Below the pieces are notes generated by a model. The model was not told the origin of the DNA. It saw only the letters and a list, made by a program, of their open reading frames with translations, and searched no databases. From NCBI RefSeq assembly GCF_001269905.1, contig NZ_LHVK01000014.1, forward strand, positions 62,397 through 126,396: 64,000 nt of DNA. The letters are read 5' to 3'. Shown in pieces: positions 42,906-51,044 of this stretch (the first letter of the stretch is position 1; the number at the start of each line of letters is the position of its first letter). A program made the position numbers and the translations under genes. This DNA comes from Pseudomonas corrugata (lineage in GTDB: Bacteria; Pseudomonadota; Gammaproteobacteria; Pseudomonadales; Pseudomonadaceae).

Positions 42906-43784
42906 ATGAGCCGTATCGTTACCGTCGCCGCCACCCAGATGGCCTGTTCCTGGGACCTTGAAGCCAACATCGAGACCGCTGAAAATCGGGTTCGCGAAGC
43001 AGCAGCCAAGGGCGCCCAGATCATCCTGATCCAGGAACTGTTCGAGACCCCGTATTTTTGCCAGAAGACGAACCCGGACTATCTGCTGCTGGCGACCCCG
43101 GTTGAAGAAAACGTAGCCATCAAGCATTTCCAGAAGCTGGCGAAAGAGCTGCAGGTTGTGCTGCCGATCAGCTTCTTCGAACTGGCCGGACGTGCGCGTT
43201 TCAACAGCATTGCAATCATCGACGCCGATGGACGGAACCTGGGTGTGTACCGCAAGAGTCACATTCCGGACGGTCCCGGCTACCATGAGAAGTATTACTT
43301 CAACCCGGGGGATACCGGCTTCAAGGTCTGGAATACCCGTTATGCGAAGATTGGCGTGGGCATCTGCTGGGACCAGTGGTTTCCCGAATGTGCCCGCAGC
43401 ATGGCGTTGCAGGGTGCGGAAATACTGTTCTATCCGACCGCCATCGGCAGCGAGCCCCACGACAAGAGCATTGCGTCCCGTGACCACTGGCAACGCGTGC
43501 AACAAGGCCATGCCGGCGCCAACCTGATGCCGCTGGTGGCCAGCAACCGCATTGGCAACGAGGAGCAGGACGGTTACGACATCACCTTTTACGGCTCATC
43601 GTTCATCGCCAATCAGTTTGGCGAAAAAGTCCAGGAGCTGAACGAAACCGAAGAAGGTGTATTGGTACACAGCTTCGATCTCGACGAGTTGGAGCGCATT
43701 CGCAGTGCCTGGGGCATTTTTCGGGATCGCCGTCCGAACCTTTACGGACCGATCAAAACCCTTGATGGCTCACTGGAGTCCTGA
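42906..43784 (+). CDS. aguB: N-carbamoylputrescine amidase
   Basis: Nitrilase-superfamily amidase converting N-carbamoylputrescine to putrescine, CO2 and NH3. 292 aa. Catalytic triad in order: E in LIQELFETPYF near 44, K in YRKSHIPDGPGY near 120, C in GVGICWDQWFPE near 157. It is 3 bp from aguA, so both steps of agmatine-to-putrescine conversion are in one operon. Confidence 0.95.
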   Translation: MSRIVTVAATQMACSWDLEANIETAENRVREAAAKGAQIILIQELFETPYFCQKTNPDYLLLATPVEENVAIKHFQKLAKELQVVLPISFFELAGRARFNSIAIIDADGRNLGVYRKSHIPDGPGYHEKYYFNPGDTGFKVWNTRYAKIGVGICWDQWFPECARSMALQGAEILFYPTAIGSEPHDKSIASRDHWQRVQQGHAGANLMPLVASNRIGNEEQDGYDITFYGSSFIANQFGEKVQELNETEEGVLVHSFDLDELERIRSAWGIFRDRRPNLYGPIKTLDGSLES

Positions 43785-43787
43785 TTC

Positions 43788-44894
43788 ATGACAACGTTGC
43801 ACAGCACCCCCCGCGCGGATGGCTTTTACATGCCTGCCGAGTGGGCAACCCAGACCCAGGTCTGGATGATCTGGCCCGAGCGCCCGGATAACTGGCGCCT
43901 GGGTGGCAAGCCCGCGCAGGCTGCCCACGCAGCGGTCGCCAAGGCCATAGCTCGTTTCGAACCAGTGACCGTGGCGGTTTCAGCTGCTCAATATGAGAAC
44001 GCCCGGGCGCGCCTCGACGTACCGAATATCCGCCTGGTGGAAATGTCCAGCGACGACGCCTGGGTCCGGGACACCGGCCCGACGTTCGTCATCAATGACA
44101 ATGGCGAAGTACGTGGGGTCGACTGGGACTTCAACGCCTGGGGCGGTTTTGATGGCGGCCTGTACTCCCCATGGAACCGGGATTCGCAAGTGGCCAGCAA
44201 GATCCTTGAGATCGAACGCAGTTCGCGTTATCGCACTGACGGCTTCGTGCTTGAGGGCGGTTCCATCCACGTCGATGGCGAAGGCACCGTGATCACTACC
44301 GAAGAATGCCTGCTCAATCGCAACCGTAACCCGCACTTGGGTCGCGAGGACATCGAGGCCGTGCTCAGCGCCCAATTGGCGGTGGACAAGATCATCTGGC
44401 TGCCGGACGGTTTGTTCAACGATGAAACCGACGGCCATGTGGATAACTTCTGCTGCTACGTGCGTCCTGGCGAAGTTCTGCTTGCCTGGACCGACGATCC
44501 ACAGGACCCGAACTACGCACGCTGCCACGCCGCGATGGATGTGTTGCAAAACAGCACCGACGCCAAGGGGCGCGCGTTCATGGTGCACAAAATGCCGATT
44601 CCGGGGCCGCTGTATGCCACCGAGGCGGAATGCGCGGGCGTGGATGCCGTGGAGGGTTCTCAGGAGCGCAGTCCGGGCGTGCGACTGGCCGGGTCCTACG
44701 TCAACTTCCTGATCGTCAACGGCGGCATCATTGCGCCAAGCTTCGACGATCCGCTGGATGCCACAGCCAGGGAAGTTCTGCAGAACCTGTTCCCACAGCA
44801 CGAAGTGGTCATGGTTCCGGGTCGCGAACTGTTACTGGGGGGCGGGAATATCCATTGTCTTACTCAACAGCAACCGGCGCCGTACACAAAATGA
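43788..44894 (+). CDS. aguA: Agmatine deiminase
   Basis: Hydrolyses agmatine to N-carbamoylputrescine and ammonia. 368 aa, the usual size of the guanidine-modifying enzyme family. Conserved W/D sites are WVRDTGPTFVIND near 86-98, GGSIHVDGEGT near 160, DGHVDNFCCYV near 215, and the catalytic Cys in GGGNIHCLTQQ near the C-terminus. No aguR-type regulator is adjacent. Confidence 0.95.
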   Translation: MTTLHSTPRADGFYMPAEWATQTQVWMIWPERPDNWRLGGKPAQAAHAAVAKAIARFEPVTVAVSAAQYENARARLDVPNIRLVEMSSDDAWVRDTGPTFVINDNGEVRGVDWDFNAWGGFDGGLYSPWNRDSQVASKILEIERSSRYRTDGFVLEGGSIHVDGEGTVITTEECLLNRNRNPHLGREDIEAVLSAQLAVDKIIWLPDGLFNDETDGHVDNFCCYVRPGEVLLAWTDDPQDPNYARCHAAMDVLQNSTDAKGRAFMVHKMPIPGPLYATEAECAGVDAVEGSQERSPGVRLAGSYVNFLIVNGGIIAPSFDDPLDATAREVLQNLFPQHEVVMVPGRELLLGGGNIHCLTQQQPAPYTK

Positions 44895-44965
44895 GTGGTG
44901 ACGTAACAGCCCAGTGATATCGACTACGCCAGTTCCGCATGGGCGTTTTTGGATCCATTCAAGCG

Positions 44966-44998
44966 AGCCCGCAGCCCGATTGGGATGCGGGCATTTTT
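44966..44998 (+). terminator. Terminator of the agu operon
   Basis: CCCGCA / TGCGGG stem with an inner CCCGAT loop, then ATTTTT, 70 bp after aguA. Confidence 0.7.
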
Positions 44999-45028
44999 AC
45001 GCCTGTTTATTGGCGGTGCCGGATACAT

Positions 45029-45044
45029 TGGCATAGCTCTTGTA
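45029..45044 (+). promoter_or_regulatory. Possible sigma-54 promoter
   Basis: TGGCAT-N5-TTGTA resembles the -24/-12 consensus (TGGCAC-N5-TTGCA) with two mismatches, 95 bp before a small protein gene. Weak on its own. Confidence 0.25.
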
Positions 45045-45138
45045 TCTGCATCCCGGCAGTTCCAAAGAGACGGGCTGAGTTGTTTTGTAATAAACCTTGG
45101 ATAAATTGGCCGCTCATCAACCAGGAGAAGGCGCTGGA

Positions 45139-45339
45139 ATGAATATGATAAGCGAGCGCACATCCCATCCCTTGGCCGTTAATGGTGAGTCGCTTCAAGC
45201 CCTGGCGCAGTGGTTGAAGTCCAACGGAACGCGTCAGATCAGAGAGCCTGATCCGCGTCGGCTGATCATGGAGCGCTACCCCGCTGGGCTGTTCAGCGAG
45301 GCGGAGCTGGAAGCGTTGTGGGATGTCATGCAAGGATAA
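45139..45339 (+). CDS. Small hypothetical protein
   Basis: 66 aa, starting MNMISERTSHPLAVNGESL. Soluble and probably helical; the C-terminal part (PRRLIMERYPAGLFSEAELEALWDVM) is regular and compact. An AGGAGAAG ribosome site precedes the ATG and a strong terminator follows 18 bp after the stop, which supports a real monocistronic gene. I do not recognise the family. Confidence 0.7.
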   Translation: MNMISERTSHPLAVNGESLQALAQWLKSNGTRQIREPDPRRLIMERYPAGLFSEAELEALWDVMQG

Positions 45340-45356
45340 GAATTCGACGGATTGAT

Positions 45357-45388
45357 AAAAGCGCTGGCCGGGATGGCAGCGCTTTTTT
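45357..45388 (+). terminator. Terminator after the 66-aa gene
   Basis: AAAAGCGCTG / CAGCGCTTTTTT stem-loop with T-run. Confidence 0.9.
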
Positions 45389-45420
45389 GTGTGCGAAGGC
45401 TATAAGCTGAAGCAGGCCTC

Positions 45421-45449
45421 TGTGGGAGCGAGCAGGCTCACTCCCACAG
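45421..45449. repeat. Minimal REP dyad
   Basis: TGTGGGAGCGAGCAGGCTCA followed directly by CTCCCACAG: two REP ends joined without the usual loop, apparently an internally deleted REPIN. Confidence 0.75.
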
Positions 45450-45564
45450 GTGGCTCGGCACTTGACCGATTCACGAAACAAACTGAAAGCCATTCCGATG
45501 TTTTTCCGCGAGGTTCTCGGGGCTACGCTGCCGTTATCCGGTTCTGACGGCTAGCGGAGTTTCC

Positions 45565-46239
45565 ATGACCACTCTTCATTACATCTATGATCCGCTCTGC
45601 GGTTGGTGCTACGGCGCCAAACCACTGGTGCAGGCCGCCCGTGCGGTGCTGCCGGTGATCGCCCATGGCGGCGGCATGATGACCGGTGCCAATCGCCAAC
45701 CGGTCTCACCCCAGTTGCGTAATTACGTGATGCCCCATGACCGGCGGATCGCCGAACATACCGGCCAGCCGTTTGGTGAGGCCTATTTCGAGGGCCTGCT
45801 GCGGGACGAGCACGCGGTGTTCGACTCGGCGCCACCCATTGCGGCGATTCTCGTTGCCGAACAGTTGGGTGGCCAAGGGCTGGACCTGTTGGGGCGCTTG
45901 CAAACCGCACACTACGTTGAAGGCCGGAGAATTGCCGATGAAACGGTGCTGTTGGAACTGGCCGGCACCATCGGGCTTGAAGCCGAGGCATTCCAATTGG
46001 CGTTCACCGGTGTTGATGTAGAAACCCATATCAAGGCCAGTCGTGCCTTGCTGGCCAAAATCGGTGGCCAAGGCTTTCCAACCCTGGCGCTGGAGCACGA
46101 GGGTCTGTTCTCGCGGGTCGATATTGGCCCCTGGCTGGGTAAGCCCGAGGCATTCGCCGAATGGTTGAATCTGTCTTTACCGGTACAGGTCTCTTCCCCT
46201 ACACCGGTCTGTAGTCTGGATGGATGTTCGGGTTCTTAG
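45565..46239 (+). CDS. DsbA-family protein with CGWC motif (cytoplasmic, FrnE-like)
   Basis: 224 aa. No signal peptide; it begins MTTLHYIYDPLCGWCYGAKPL with the redox motif CGWC near residues 12-15 on the thioredoxin fold and the DsbA helical insertion (about 60-150). The cis-Pro region is GGQGFPTLAL near 170. The lack of a leader points to a cytoplasmic oxidoreductase like FrnE/2-hydroxychromene isomerase relatives. Substrates unknown. Confidence 0.85.
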   Translation: MTTLHYIYDPLCGWCYGAKPLVQAARAVLPVIAHGGGMMTGANRQPVSPQLRNYVMPHDRRIAEHTGQPFGEAYFEGLLRDEHAVFDSAPPIAAILVAEQLGGQGLDLLGRLQTAHYVEGRRIADETVLLELAGTIGLEAEAFQLAFTGVDVETHIKASRALLAKIGGQGFPTLALEHEGLFSRVDIGPWLGKPEAFAEWLNLSLPVQVSSPTPVCSLDGCSGS

Positions 46240-46274
46240 ACGTTTTTTGCCTAATCAAAGACGATTCACGAAAT

Positions 46275-46386
46275 TGACACATTCTTGAAGGCACGGCTAG
46301 GATTCGGCCTACGCCTGTGGCTAACAGCCATGACTCTTAAATAATAAAAGGGCCCGACACGATCACTCGTGGGCGGGCCTTTTCAT
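46275..46386 (+). ncRNA. Candidate sRNA unit: promoter, short hairpin, terminator
   Basis: A -35 TTGACA (46275-46280), 18-bp spacer and -10 TAGGAT (46299-46304) are followed within about 45 bp by a strong terminator (46347-46384). The transcript would be about 76 nt, with a small TGGC-TAACA-GCCA hairpin and an AAATAATAAAA single-stranded stretch. It could also be a terminated leader of oprD or just the terminator of the DsbA-family gene. No Rfam family recognised. Confidence 0.4.
46347..46384 (+). terminator. Terminator upstream of oprD
   Basis: AAAAGGGCCCG and CGGGCCTTTT form a stem with a loop of about 16 bases; a T-rich tail follows. Confidence 0.8.
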
Positions 46387-46480
46387 TATTTCAGGAGCAA
46401 GAGTCCGAAAAAGAGCGCAGAAAAAGCGCCATTTCGGCTGCCGGTCGCAGTGCGTATCAATTCATACAAGGAAAACAATC

Positions 46481-47767
46481 ATGTTGAACACGCGCATCGG
46501 TTTGATCGCACTGGGGATTTTGAGCACGACACACGCCATGGCCAGCGACCAATCCGAGTCCAAGGGCTTCGTTGAAGACAGCAGTCTGAAAGTGCTGTTG
46601 CGCAACGCTTATATCAACCGTGACTACAAGGATGGCAACCAGGACAAGGCCGAATGGGGCCAGGCGGCCATCGGTACATTCTCGTCCGGCTTCACCCAAG
46701 GCACCGTCGGTGTGGGAGTGGACGCCTTCGGCCTGTACGCATTGCGTCTGGACGGTGGCAAAGGCCGCAGCGGTGCGGGCGGCATCGACTTCTTCAAGCA
46801 AGGCGATAGCGGTAATGCGGCGGATGACCTGTCCAGGTTCGGCGCAGCGGTGAAATTCCGCGTCTCCAATACAGTGCTGGCCTACGGTGACCAGATGCCG
46901 GCCTTGCCAGTGTTGAGTTACGACAACTCGCGTTTGTTGCCGGAAAGCTATACCGGCACCCTGATCACCTCCAAAGAGATCAAGGGCCTGGAACTGAACG
47001 CCGGCCGTTTCACCGCCGAATCGCGCAAGAGCGCCGAAGGTCGCGATAGCGGTGGACTGAAGTCGATCAACGTATTGGGCGGCAGCTATCAGTTCACCGA
47101 ACAGTTCAAGGCTTCGCTCTACGCCTCGGATGTCGAGGATGTGCTGAAGAAACAGTATGTCAACGCCAACTATGTGTTCCCGTTGGCCAAGGATCAGTCC
47201 TTGACGCTGGACTTCAACGGCTACCGCACCAAACTGGACAACGACTACGTTCGTGAGAACAGCGTCACGGGCGACGACAACAAAATCTGGAGCCTGGCCG
47301 CCACCTTCGCCACCGGGCCGCACAGTTTCACGCTCGCTCATCAGCGCAGCACCGGCGACAGCAACCTGGGCTATGCCTACGGTGGCTATCAGCGTGAACA
47401 GAATCGGGTGGGGGACGGCGGTAACACAATCTACCTGGCCAACTCCTACTGGTCCGACTTCAACGCGGAAGACGAACGCAGCTGGCAACTGGGCTACGGC
47501 CTGGACTTCACCACGTTCGGCGTTCCTGGTTTGACCTATAACGTCGCTTACGTGCGTGGCGATAACATCACTACCTCCACCAGCGAAGGTGGCACCGAGC
47601 GCGAGATCTTCAACCAGCTCAAGTACGTGGTCCAGAACGGTCCGGCCAAGGATCTCAGCGTGAGGCTGCGCAGTTCGGTCCTGCGTGTTTCGCAGAAATC
47701 CAGCGAGTACAACGTCAGCGGCAACGAGCTGCGAGTATTCGTGGATTACCCGATCAATGTCTTCTGA
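46481..47767 (+). CDS. OprD-family outer-membrane porin
   Basis: 428 aa. Signal peptide to about residue 21 (THAMA-SDQ), then FVEDSSLKVLLRNAYINRDY, the standard OprD N-terminal strand. The family's alternating strand/loop pattern ends in an aromatic C-terminus (VDYPINVF, terminal Phe, needed for outer-membrane insertion). OprD proteins import specific amino acids, peptides or carboxylates; which one cannot be told here. It stands alone between two terminators. Confidence 0.92.
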   Translation: MLNTRIGLIALGILSTTHAMASDQSESKGFVEDSSLKVLLRNAYINRDYKDGNQDKAEWGQAAIGTFSSGFTQGTVGVGVDAFGLYALRLDGGKGRSGAGGIDFFKQGDSGNAADDLSRFGAAVKFRVSNTVLAYGDQMPALPVLSYDNSRLLPESYTGTLITSKEIKGLELNAGRFTAESRKSAEGRDSGGLKSINVLGGSYQFTEQFKASLYASDVEDVLKKQYVNANYVFPLAKDQSLTLDFNGYRTKLDNDYVRENSVTGDDNKIWSLAATFATGPHSFTLAHQRSTGDSNLGYAYGGYQREQNRVGDGGNTIYLANSYWSDFNAEDERSWQLGYGLDFTTFGVPGLTYNVAYVRGDNITTSTSEGGTEREIFNQLKYVVQNGPAKDLSVRLRSSVLRVSQKSSEYNVSGNELRVFVDYPINVF

Positions 47768-47786
47768 TGTCTGATCGCGTTATCTG

Positions 47787-47829
47787 AGCCAGAAACCCTC
47801 GAATTCGAATTCGGGGGTTTCTGGCTTTT
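47787..47829 (+). terminator. Terminator of oprD-family gene
   Basis: AGCCAGAAACCC / GGGTTTCTGGCT stem of 12 bp, loop with GAATTC repeats, T-run. Confidence 0.9.
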
Positions 47830-47899
47830 AGCGGCATAAATATTGCCGTAATCGATTGTTTTCCCGATAAAAAGTCGTACTAATGGCCTTTCTGCTTCG

Positions 47900-47918
47900 T
47901 TTCAAGCGTGCCTTGAAA
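47900..47918. promoter_or_regulatory. 19-bp operator-like palindrome before the dioxygenase operon
   Basis: TTTCAAG-CGTGC-CTTGAAA, a perfect 7-bp inverted repeat with a 5-bp spacer, 80 bp before the first gene. It is a probable binding site for the LysR protein at the other end of the cluster or for an Lrp-type regulator. Confidence 0.4.
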
Positions 47919-47997
47919 TGACTCAAATTCTTTTTCATGGACGGAAATTCTGCACCTACTAGATTAGGCCGCTCAATGCAGTGGAGACCTAATAAAA

Positions 47998-48744
47998 ATG
48001 ATCGTTCTGAACAGGGAAGTGGGCGAAGCGCTACGACGTGACAAATACGTTAACGTCCGTGGTGGAGACTTCAATCTCTACGGTCATTTCGGCGACTTTG
48101 TCCGGCTGACCAAGAGCTGGGATAACATGGAGCCCGACAGTTATTACGGCCAGGCCGAGTCAGGCATGCGGTTTCGCCGCTACAGCGACTTCGAATACAA
48201 CCCCCAGACCCGCGAGCTCAAGCAGCTCGAACATCGGGCCTATATCCAGTCCAAGGCCAACAACAGCTACGTCGGCGGACTGGAACGGCACTTCCAGGAT
48301 TTCTCCAACGAAGTGATCAATTCCCCGGTGGTGCGCAGCCTGATCGACACGGACTTCGAGGTATACAAGAACGTCCTGCCGCAGGAACTGCATGATGAAA
48401 TCTGGCAATGTCAGATCCATCAGATCCGCATCGAGATCAAGCCGGGCAAACAACTGGAAATCACGCCTGAAGGAATTCACTGCGACGGGTATCCGTTCAG
48501 CGGTGTGCACTTCTGGGGCCGTCACAATGTGGCGGGTGCGGAGAGCCGGTTGTATACCGCCCAGGAAGAACAGCTGGCGGCGGTTACCTACGAGGACATC
48601 CTCGATACGACGTTCTTCCTCGATCGCGACATGCGTCATTACGTGACCCCGGCCCGCAACGTCCACAGCCATGAAATGGCGTTCAGGCAGATCCTGGCGA
48701 TTTCCTTCTCGCGGCCCGGGACCGCTTTTGACATTGTTCGCTGA
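47998..48744 (+). CDS. 2OG-Fe(II) dioxygenase (PF10014-type, free amino acid hydroxylase group)
   Basis: 248 aa. The double-stranded beta-helix iron site appears as HCD (GIHCDGYPFSG near residue 160) with a distal His in RNVHSHEMAF near 222, and an Arg in ISFSRPG for 2-oxoglutarate. Characterised PF10014 members hydroxylate free L-amino acids such as isoleucine, leucine and methionine. It is 13 bp from a GNAT gene and heads an operon ending in AzlC/AzlD, a branched-chain amino acid exporter, which fits a hydroxylated aliphatic amino acid product. Substrate is inference. Confidence 0.82.
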   Translation: MIVLNREVGEALRRDKYVNVRGGDFNLYGHFGDFVRLTKSWDNMEPDSYYGQAESGMRFRRYSDFEYNPQTRELKQLEHRAYIQSKANNSYVGGLERHFQDFSNEVINSPVVRSLIDTDFEVYKNVLPQELHDEIWQCQIHQIRIEIKPGKQLEITPEGIHCDGYPFSGVHFWGRHNVAGAESRLYTAQEEQLAAVTYEDILDTTFFLDRDMRHYVTPARNVHSHEMAFRQILAISFSRPGTAFDIVR

Positions 48745-48757
48745 ACAGCTGGTACCC

Positions 48758-49195
48758 ATGGACGATCCGGAGCCTCAGGTGCTGCTGCGCCGGGCGATGG
48801 TCAGGGATGCCGAGCGAATGGAGCAGTTCTTTCGCGGTTTCGACGAAGTGTCGTTCTGCGAATGGCAGGATGCCCGGTTCTTGCGGGGCGTGTTGTTGCA
48901 GGAAACCACCACGGCATACCTGGCCATCGATGCCAGTGGCTGCGTGGTGGGTGCGGTGATTGGCGGCATGCTCGGTACCCGTGGCACCATCAACCACCTG
49001 GCGGTCAGCCCAAGGCATCGCACCCGCGGCCTGGGCCAGCGTCTGGTGGAAGCGGCTTCCGCCGACATGAAGCGTGTGGGCGTGCTGCGCATGTTCCTCT
49101 TCGTCGATGATGCTAACCTGGCCGGCAAGCGTTTCTGGGCAGCCCAGGGGTTCTGCGAACCTCGGGGTGAAATCACTTTCGAGAGAGATCTATGA
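48758..49195 (+). CDS. GNAT-family N-acetyltransferase
   Basis: 145 aa, starting MDDPEPQVLLRRAMVRDAERM. Acetyl-CoA site is VSPRHRTRGLGQRLVEAA near residues 80-97 (R-x-x-G-x-G/A), preceded by the VGAVIGGMLGTRGTINHLAV strand (two parts). Its stop overlaps azlC by 4 bp. Context suggests it acetylates an amino acid or its hydroxylated form, a known way to detoxify amino acid analogues. An in-frame earlier start lies within the dioxygenase gene. Confidence 0.85.
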   Translation: MDDPEPQVLLRRAMVRDAERMEQFFRGFDEVSFCEWQDARFLRGVLLQETTTAYLAIDASGCVVGAVIGGMLGTRGTINHLAVSPRHRTRGLGQRLVEAASADMKRVGVLRMFLFVDDANLAGKRFWAAQGFCEPRGEITFERDL

Positions 49196-49905
49196 GCAAG
49201 ACTTCCAGCCAGCCGCTGGTGGTCGAACCACAAGCCTCGCGTACCTTCGCCGAAGCCAGTCCGGTGGTAGCGGGTTATTTTACGGTTTCGTTTGTGTTCG
49301 GTCTGATGGCGGTCAACGCCGGGCTCCCCTTGTGGTTGCCGGTAGCGATGTGCCTGTTCGTCTACGCGGGCGCTTCGCAGTTCGCGGCGCTGGCGTTGAT
49401 TTCCAGCGGGGCGTCGCTGACCACCATCGTGCTCACTACATTCCTGATCAATGCGCGACATATGCTGATGTCGGTCTACATGGCCAAGGCCTTGCGTGCG
49501 TTGGGGCTCAGTCGTTTCGAGCGTTGGTGCTATGCGTCAGGTCTTACGGACGAGTCGTTCGCTTTCCACAGCGTCAAGCTGGGTAGCGGGGCGCCGGTGA
49601 GTGTGCGCTATCTCATCGGCTTCAACTTGTTCTGCCATACCTCCTGGGTGCTCGGCGGCTTGTTGGGCGCCGTGTGCGCGCAATACGCGGCGCATTTGAT
49701 CAAGTATCAGCTCGACTATGCCTTGACCGCGATGATGCTCTACGTGCTGGTTTCGCTGTGCAATACCCGTAACAAGCTGATTGCTGCCCTGGCGGCCGTC
49801 GTGTGCATGGGCGTGTTGAGCCTGTTGGGCACGTCGCCATTCAACGTTTTTATCGCCACGTTCGTTGGCTGCGGGGTGGGCGTATGCCTGACCAAACGTT
49901 CCTGA
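49192..49905 (+). CDS. azlC: AzlC, branched-chain amino acid exporter large subunit
   Basis: 237 aa integral membrane protein, about 5-6 hydrophobic segments. The conserved opening AGYFTVSFVFGLMAVNAGLP is near residue 24, followed by FVYAGASQFAALAL and LINARHMLMSVYMA. With AzlD it forms an exporter that gives 4-azaleucine resistance in Bacillus and valine/leucine export as YgaZH in E. coli. Confidence 0.9.
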   Translation: MSKTSSQPLVVEPQASRTFAEASPVVAGYFTVSFVFGLMAVNAGLPLWLPVAMCLFVYAGASQFAALALISSGASLTTIVLTTFLINARHMLMSVYMAKALRALGLSRFERWCYASGLTDESFAFHSVKLGSGAPVSVRYLIGFNLFCHTSWVLGGLLGAVCAQYAAHLIKYQLDYALTAMMLYVLVSLCNTRNKLIAALAAVVCMGVLSLLGTSPFNVFIATFVGCGVGVCLTKRS

Positions 49906-50201
49906 TCATGGTGGTGGTCCTGATGATGGTCGTGACTTTCCTGCCCCGTGCCTTGCCGTTGCAGATCAACACGGAACACTGGCCACCTTTCGTTGCCCGT
50001 GCCCTGGAATACCTGCCGGTGGCGATCGTCGCTGCCATCAGCCTCACCCCGTTGTTGATCAAGGATCAGCAGATACAACTCGACCGCCCGGAGTTCTACG
50101 CCGCGATTCCCACGCTGCTATGTGCGTATTTCAGCCGTAACCTGTTTCTCAGTGTGGCGCTGGGCACGGCGGCGTATATCGCGCTCGGTTCGTTCCTGTA
50201 G
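49884..50201 (+). CDS. azlD: AzlD, exporter small subunit
   Basis: 105 aa, four hydrophobic segments, starting MPDQTFLIMVVVLMMVVTFLPRALP. It overlaps azlC by 22 bp, typical of this pair. Its 3' end overlaps the 3' end of the opposing LysR gene by 84 bp. Confidence 0.9.
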   Translation: MPDQTFLIMVVVLMMVVTFLPRALPLQINTEHWPPFVARALEYLPVAIVAAISLTPLLIKDQQIQLDRPEFYAAIPTLLCAYFSRNLFLSVALGTAAYIALGSFL

Positions 50202-51044
50202 CGCCAGGTCCACGACATCGTGCAGTGCCTGACCTGACAATTCAGGATTGTTCACCACCAGACGTACCTCGAGAGAGTCCTCGAAGTCCGGGAAAATCGT
50301 CAGGCCGTTGCGCAGTGCCGCATCCCGGGATACCAGCCCCAGGCCATCGAGTTGGGTGATCAACGACAGCGTCAGCGTTTCACTGCAGGAGTACACCATC
50401 CGCTGACTTGAGTCGTATTCGCTCAGCCCTGCATCGAGAAAACGGAGGAAACTTTGGGAGTACGGGCACTCTTCCGCGGGACGTACCTGAAACCTGTCTC
50501 CGAGCAAACCGAGGGAATCGCCCTCATTGCCACAATGAGCGCCCACCACCCGCACCTGCACATCAGGCATCGTAATGCTGGAAAAACCGCTCAGTTGCGC
50601 GCCGATCAGGATGGCCAGGTCAAAATCTTCATTCTTGAGTTTGCTCAGGTTCTCCATTGATTCGGCGTAACTGAATTCCAACTGGTACTGGGGGAAAACG
50701 GCGATCAACCGATCAATCATCCGGCGGTTGAACTCCGCCGGCAGGGTGGTATTGAGCGCCATTTTCAGTGTGCGTTGCCGGGGCCTCTTGAGCGCCGTGA
50801 CTTTTTCTTCGAGCTGCCGTGTGGCCACCAGCACCTGATCCATGAAAGGGGTCAGTTCCGAACCTTGGCTCGTCAACGTCAGGCCCTTGTTCGAACGCCT
50901 GAACAACCGGAAGCCGAATTGCTCCTCGACCTTGTTCAACTGCGCCGCCAATGCCTGCACCGTGAGACACGAATGTTCCGCCGCCGCCGACAACGAGCCG
51001 GTCTGCACAATGCGCATGAGGTTGCGTAGGGTTCTGCTATCCAT
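50118..51044 (-). CDS. LysR-family regulator convergent with the azlCD operon
   Basis: 308-aa LTTR. HTH at residues 1-60 (MDSRTLRNLMRIVQTGSLSAAAEHSCLTVQALAAQLNKVEE, in parts); effector domain about 90-295. It is transcribed toward azlD and its last 28 codons overlap azlD on the other strand, so the two transcripts must be antisense to each other. Control of the operon is plausible. The start at 51044 fits the family length. Confidence 0.87.
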   Translation of the reverse strand: MDSRTLRNLMRIVQTGSLSAAAEHSCLTVQALAAQLNKVEEQFGFRLFRRSNKGLTLTSQGSELTPFMDQVLVATRQLEEKVTALKRPRQRTLKMALNTTLPAEFNRRMIDRLIAVFPQYQLEFSYAESMENLSKLKNEDFDLAILIGAQLSGFSSITMPDVQVRVVGAHCGNEGDSLGLLGDRFQVRPAEECPYSQSFLRFLDAGLSEYDSSQRMVYSCSETLTLSLITQLDGLGLVSRDAALRNGLTIFPDFEDSLEVRLVVNNPELSGQALHDVVDLALQERTERDIRRRAQRHTEKQVTAEIRT

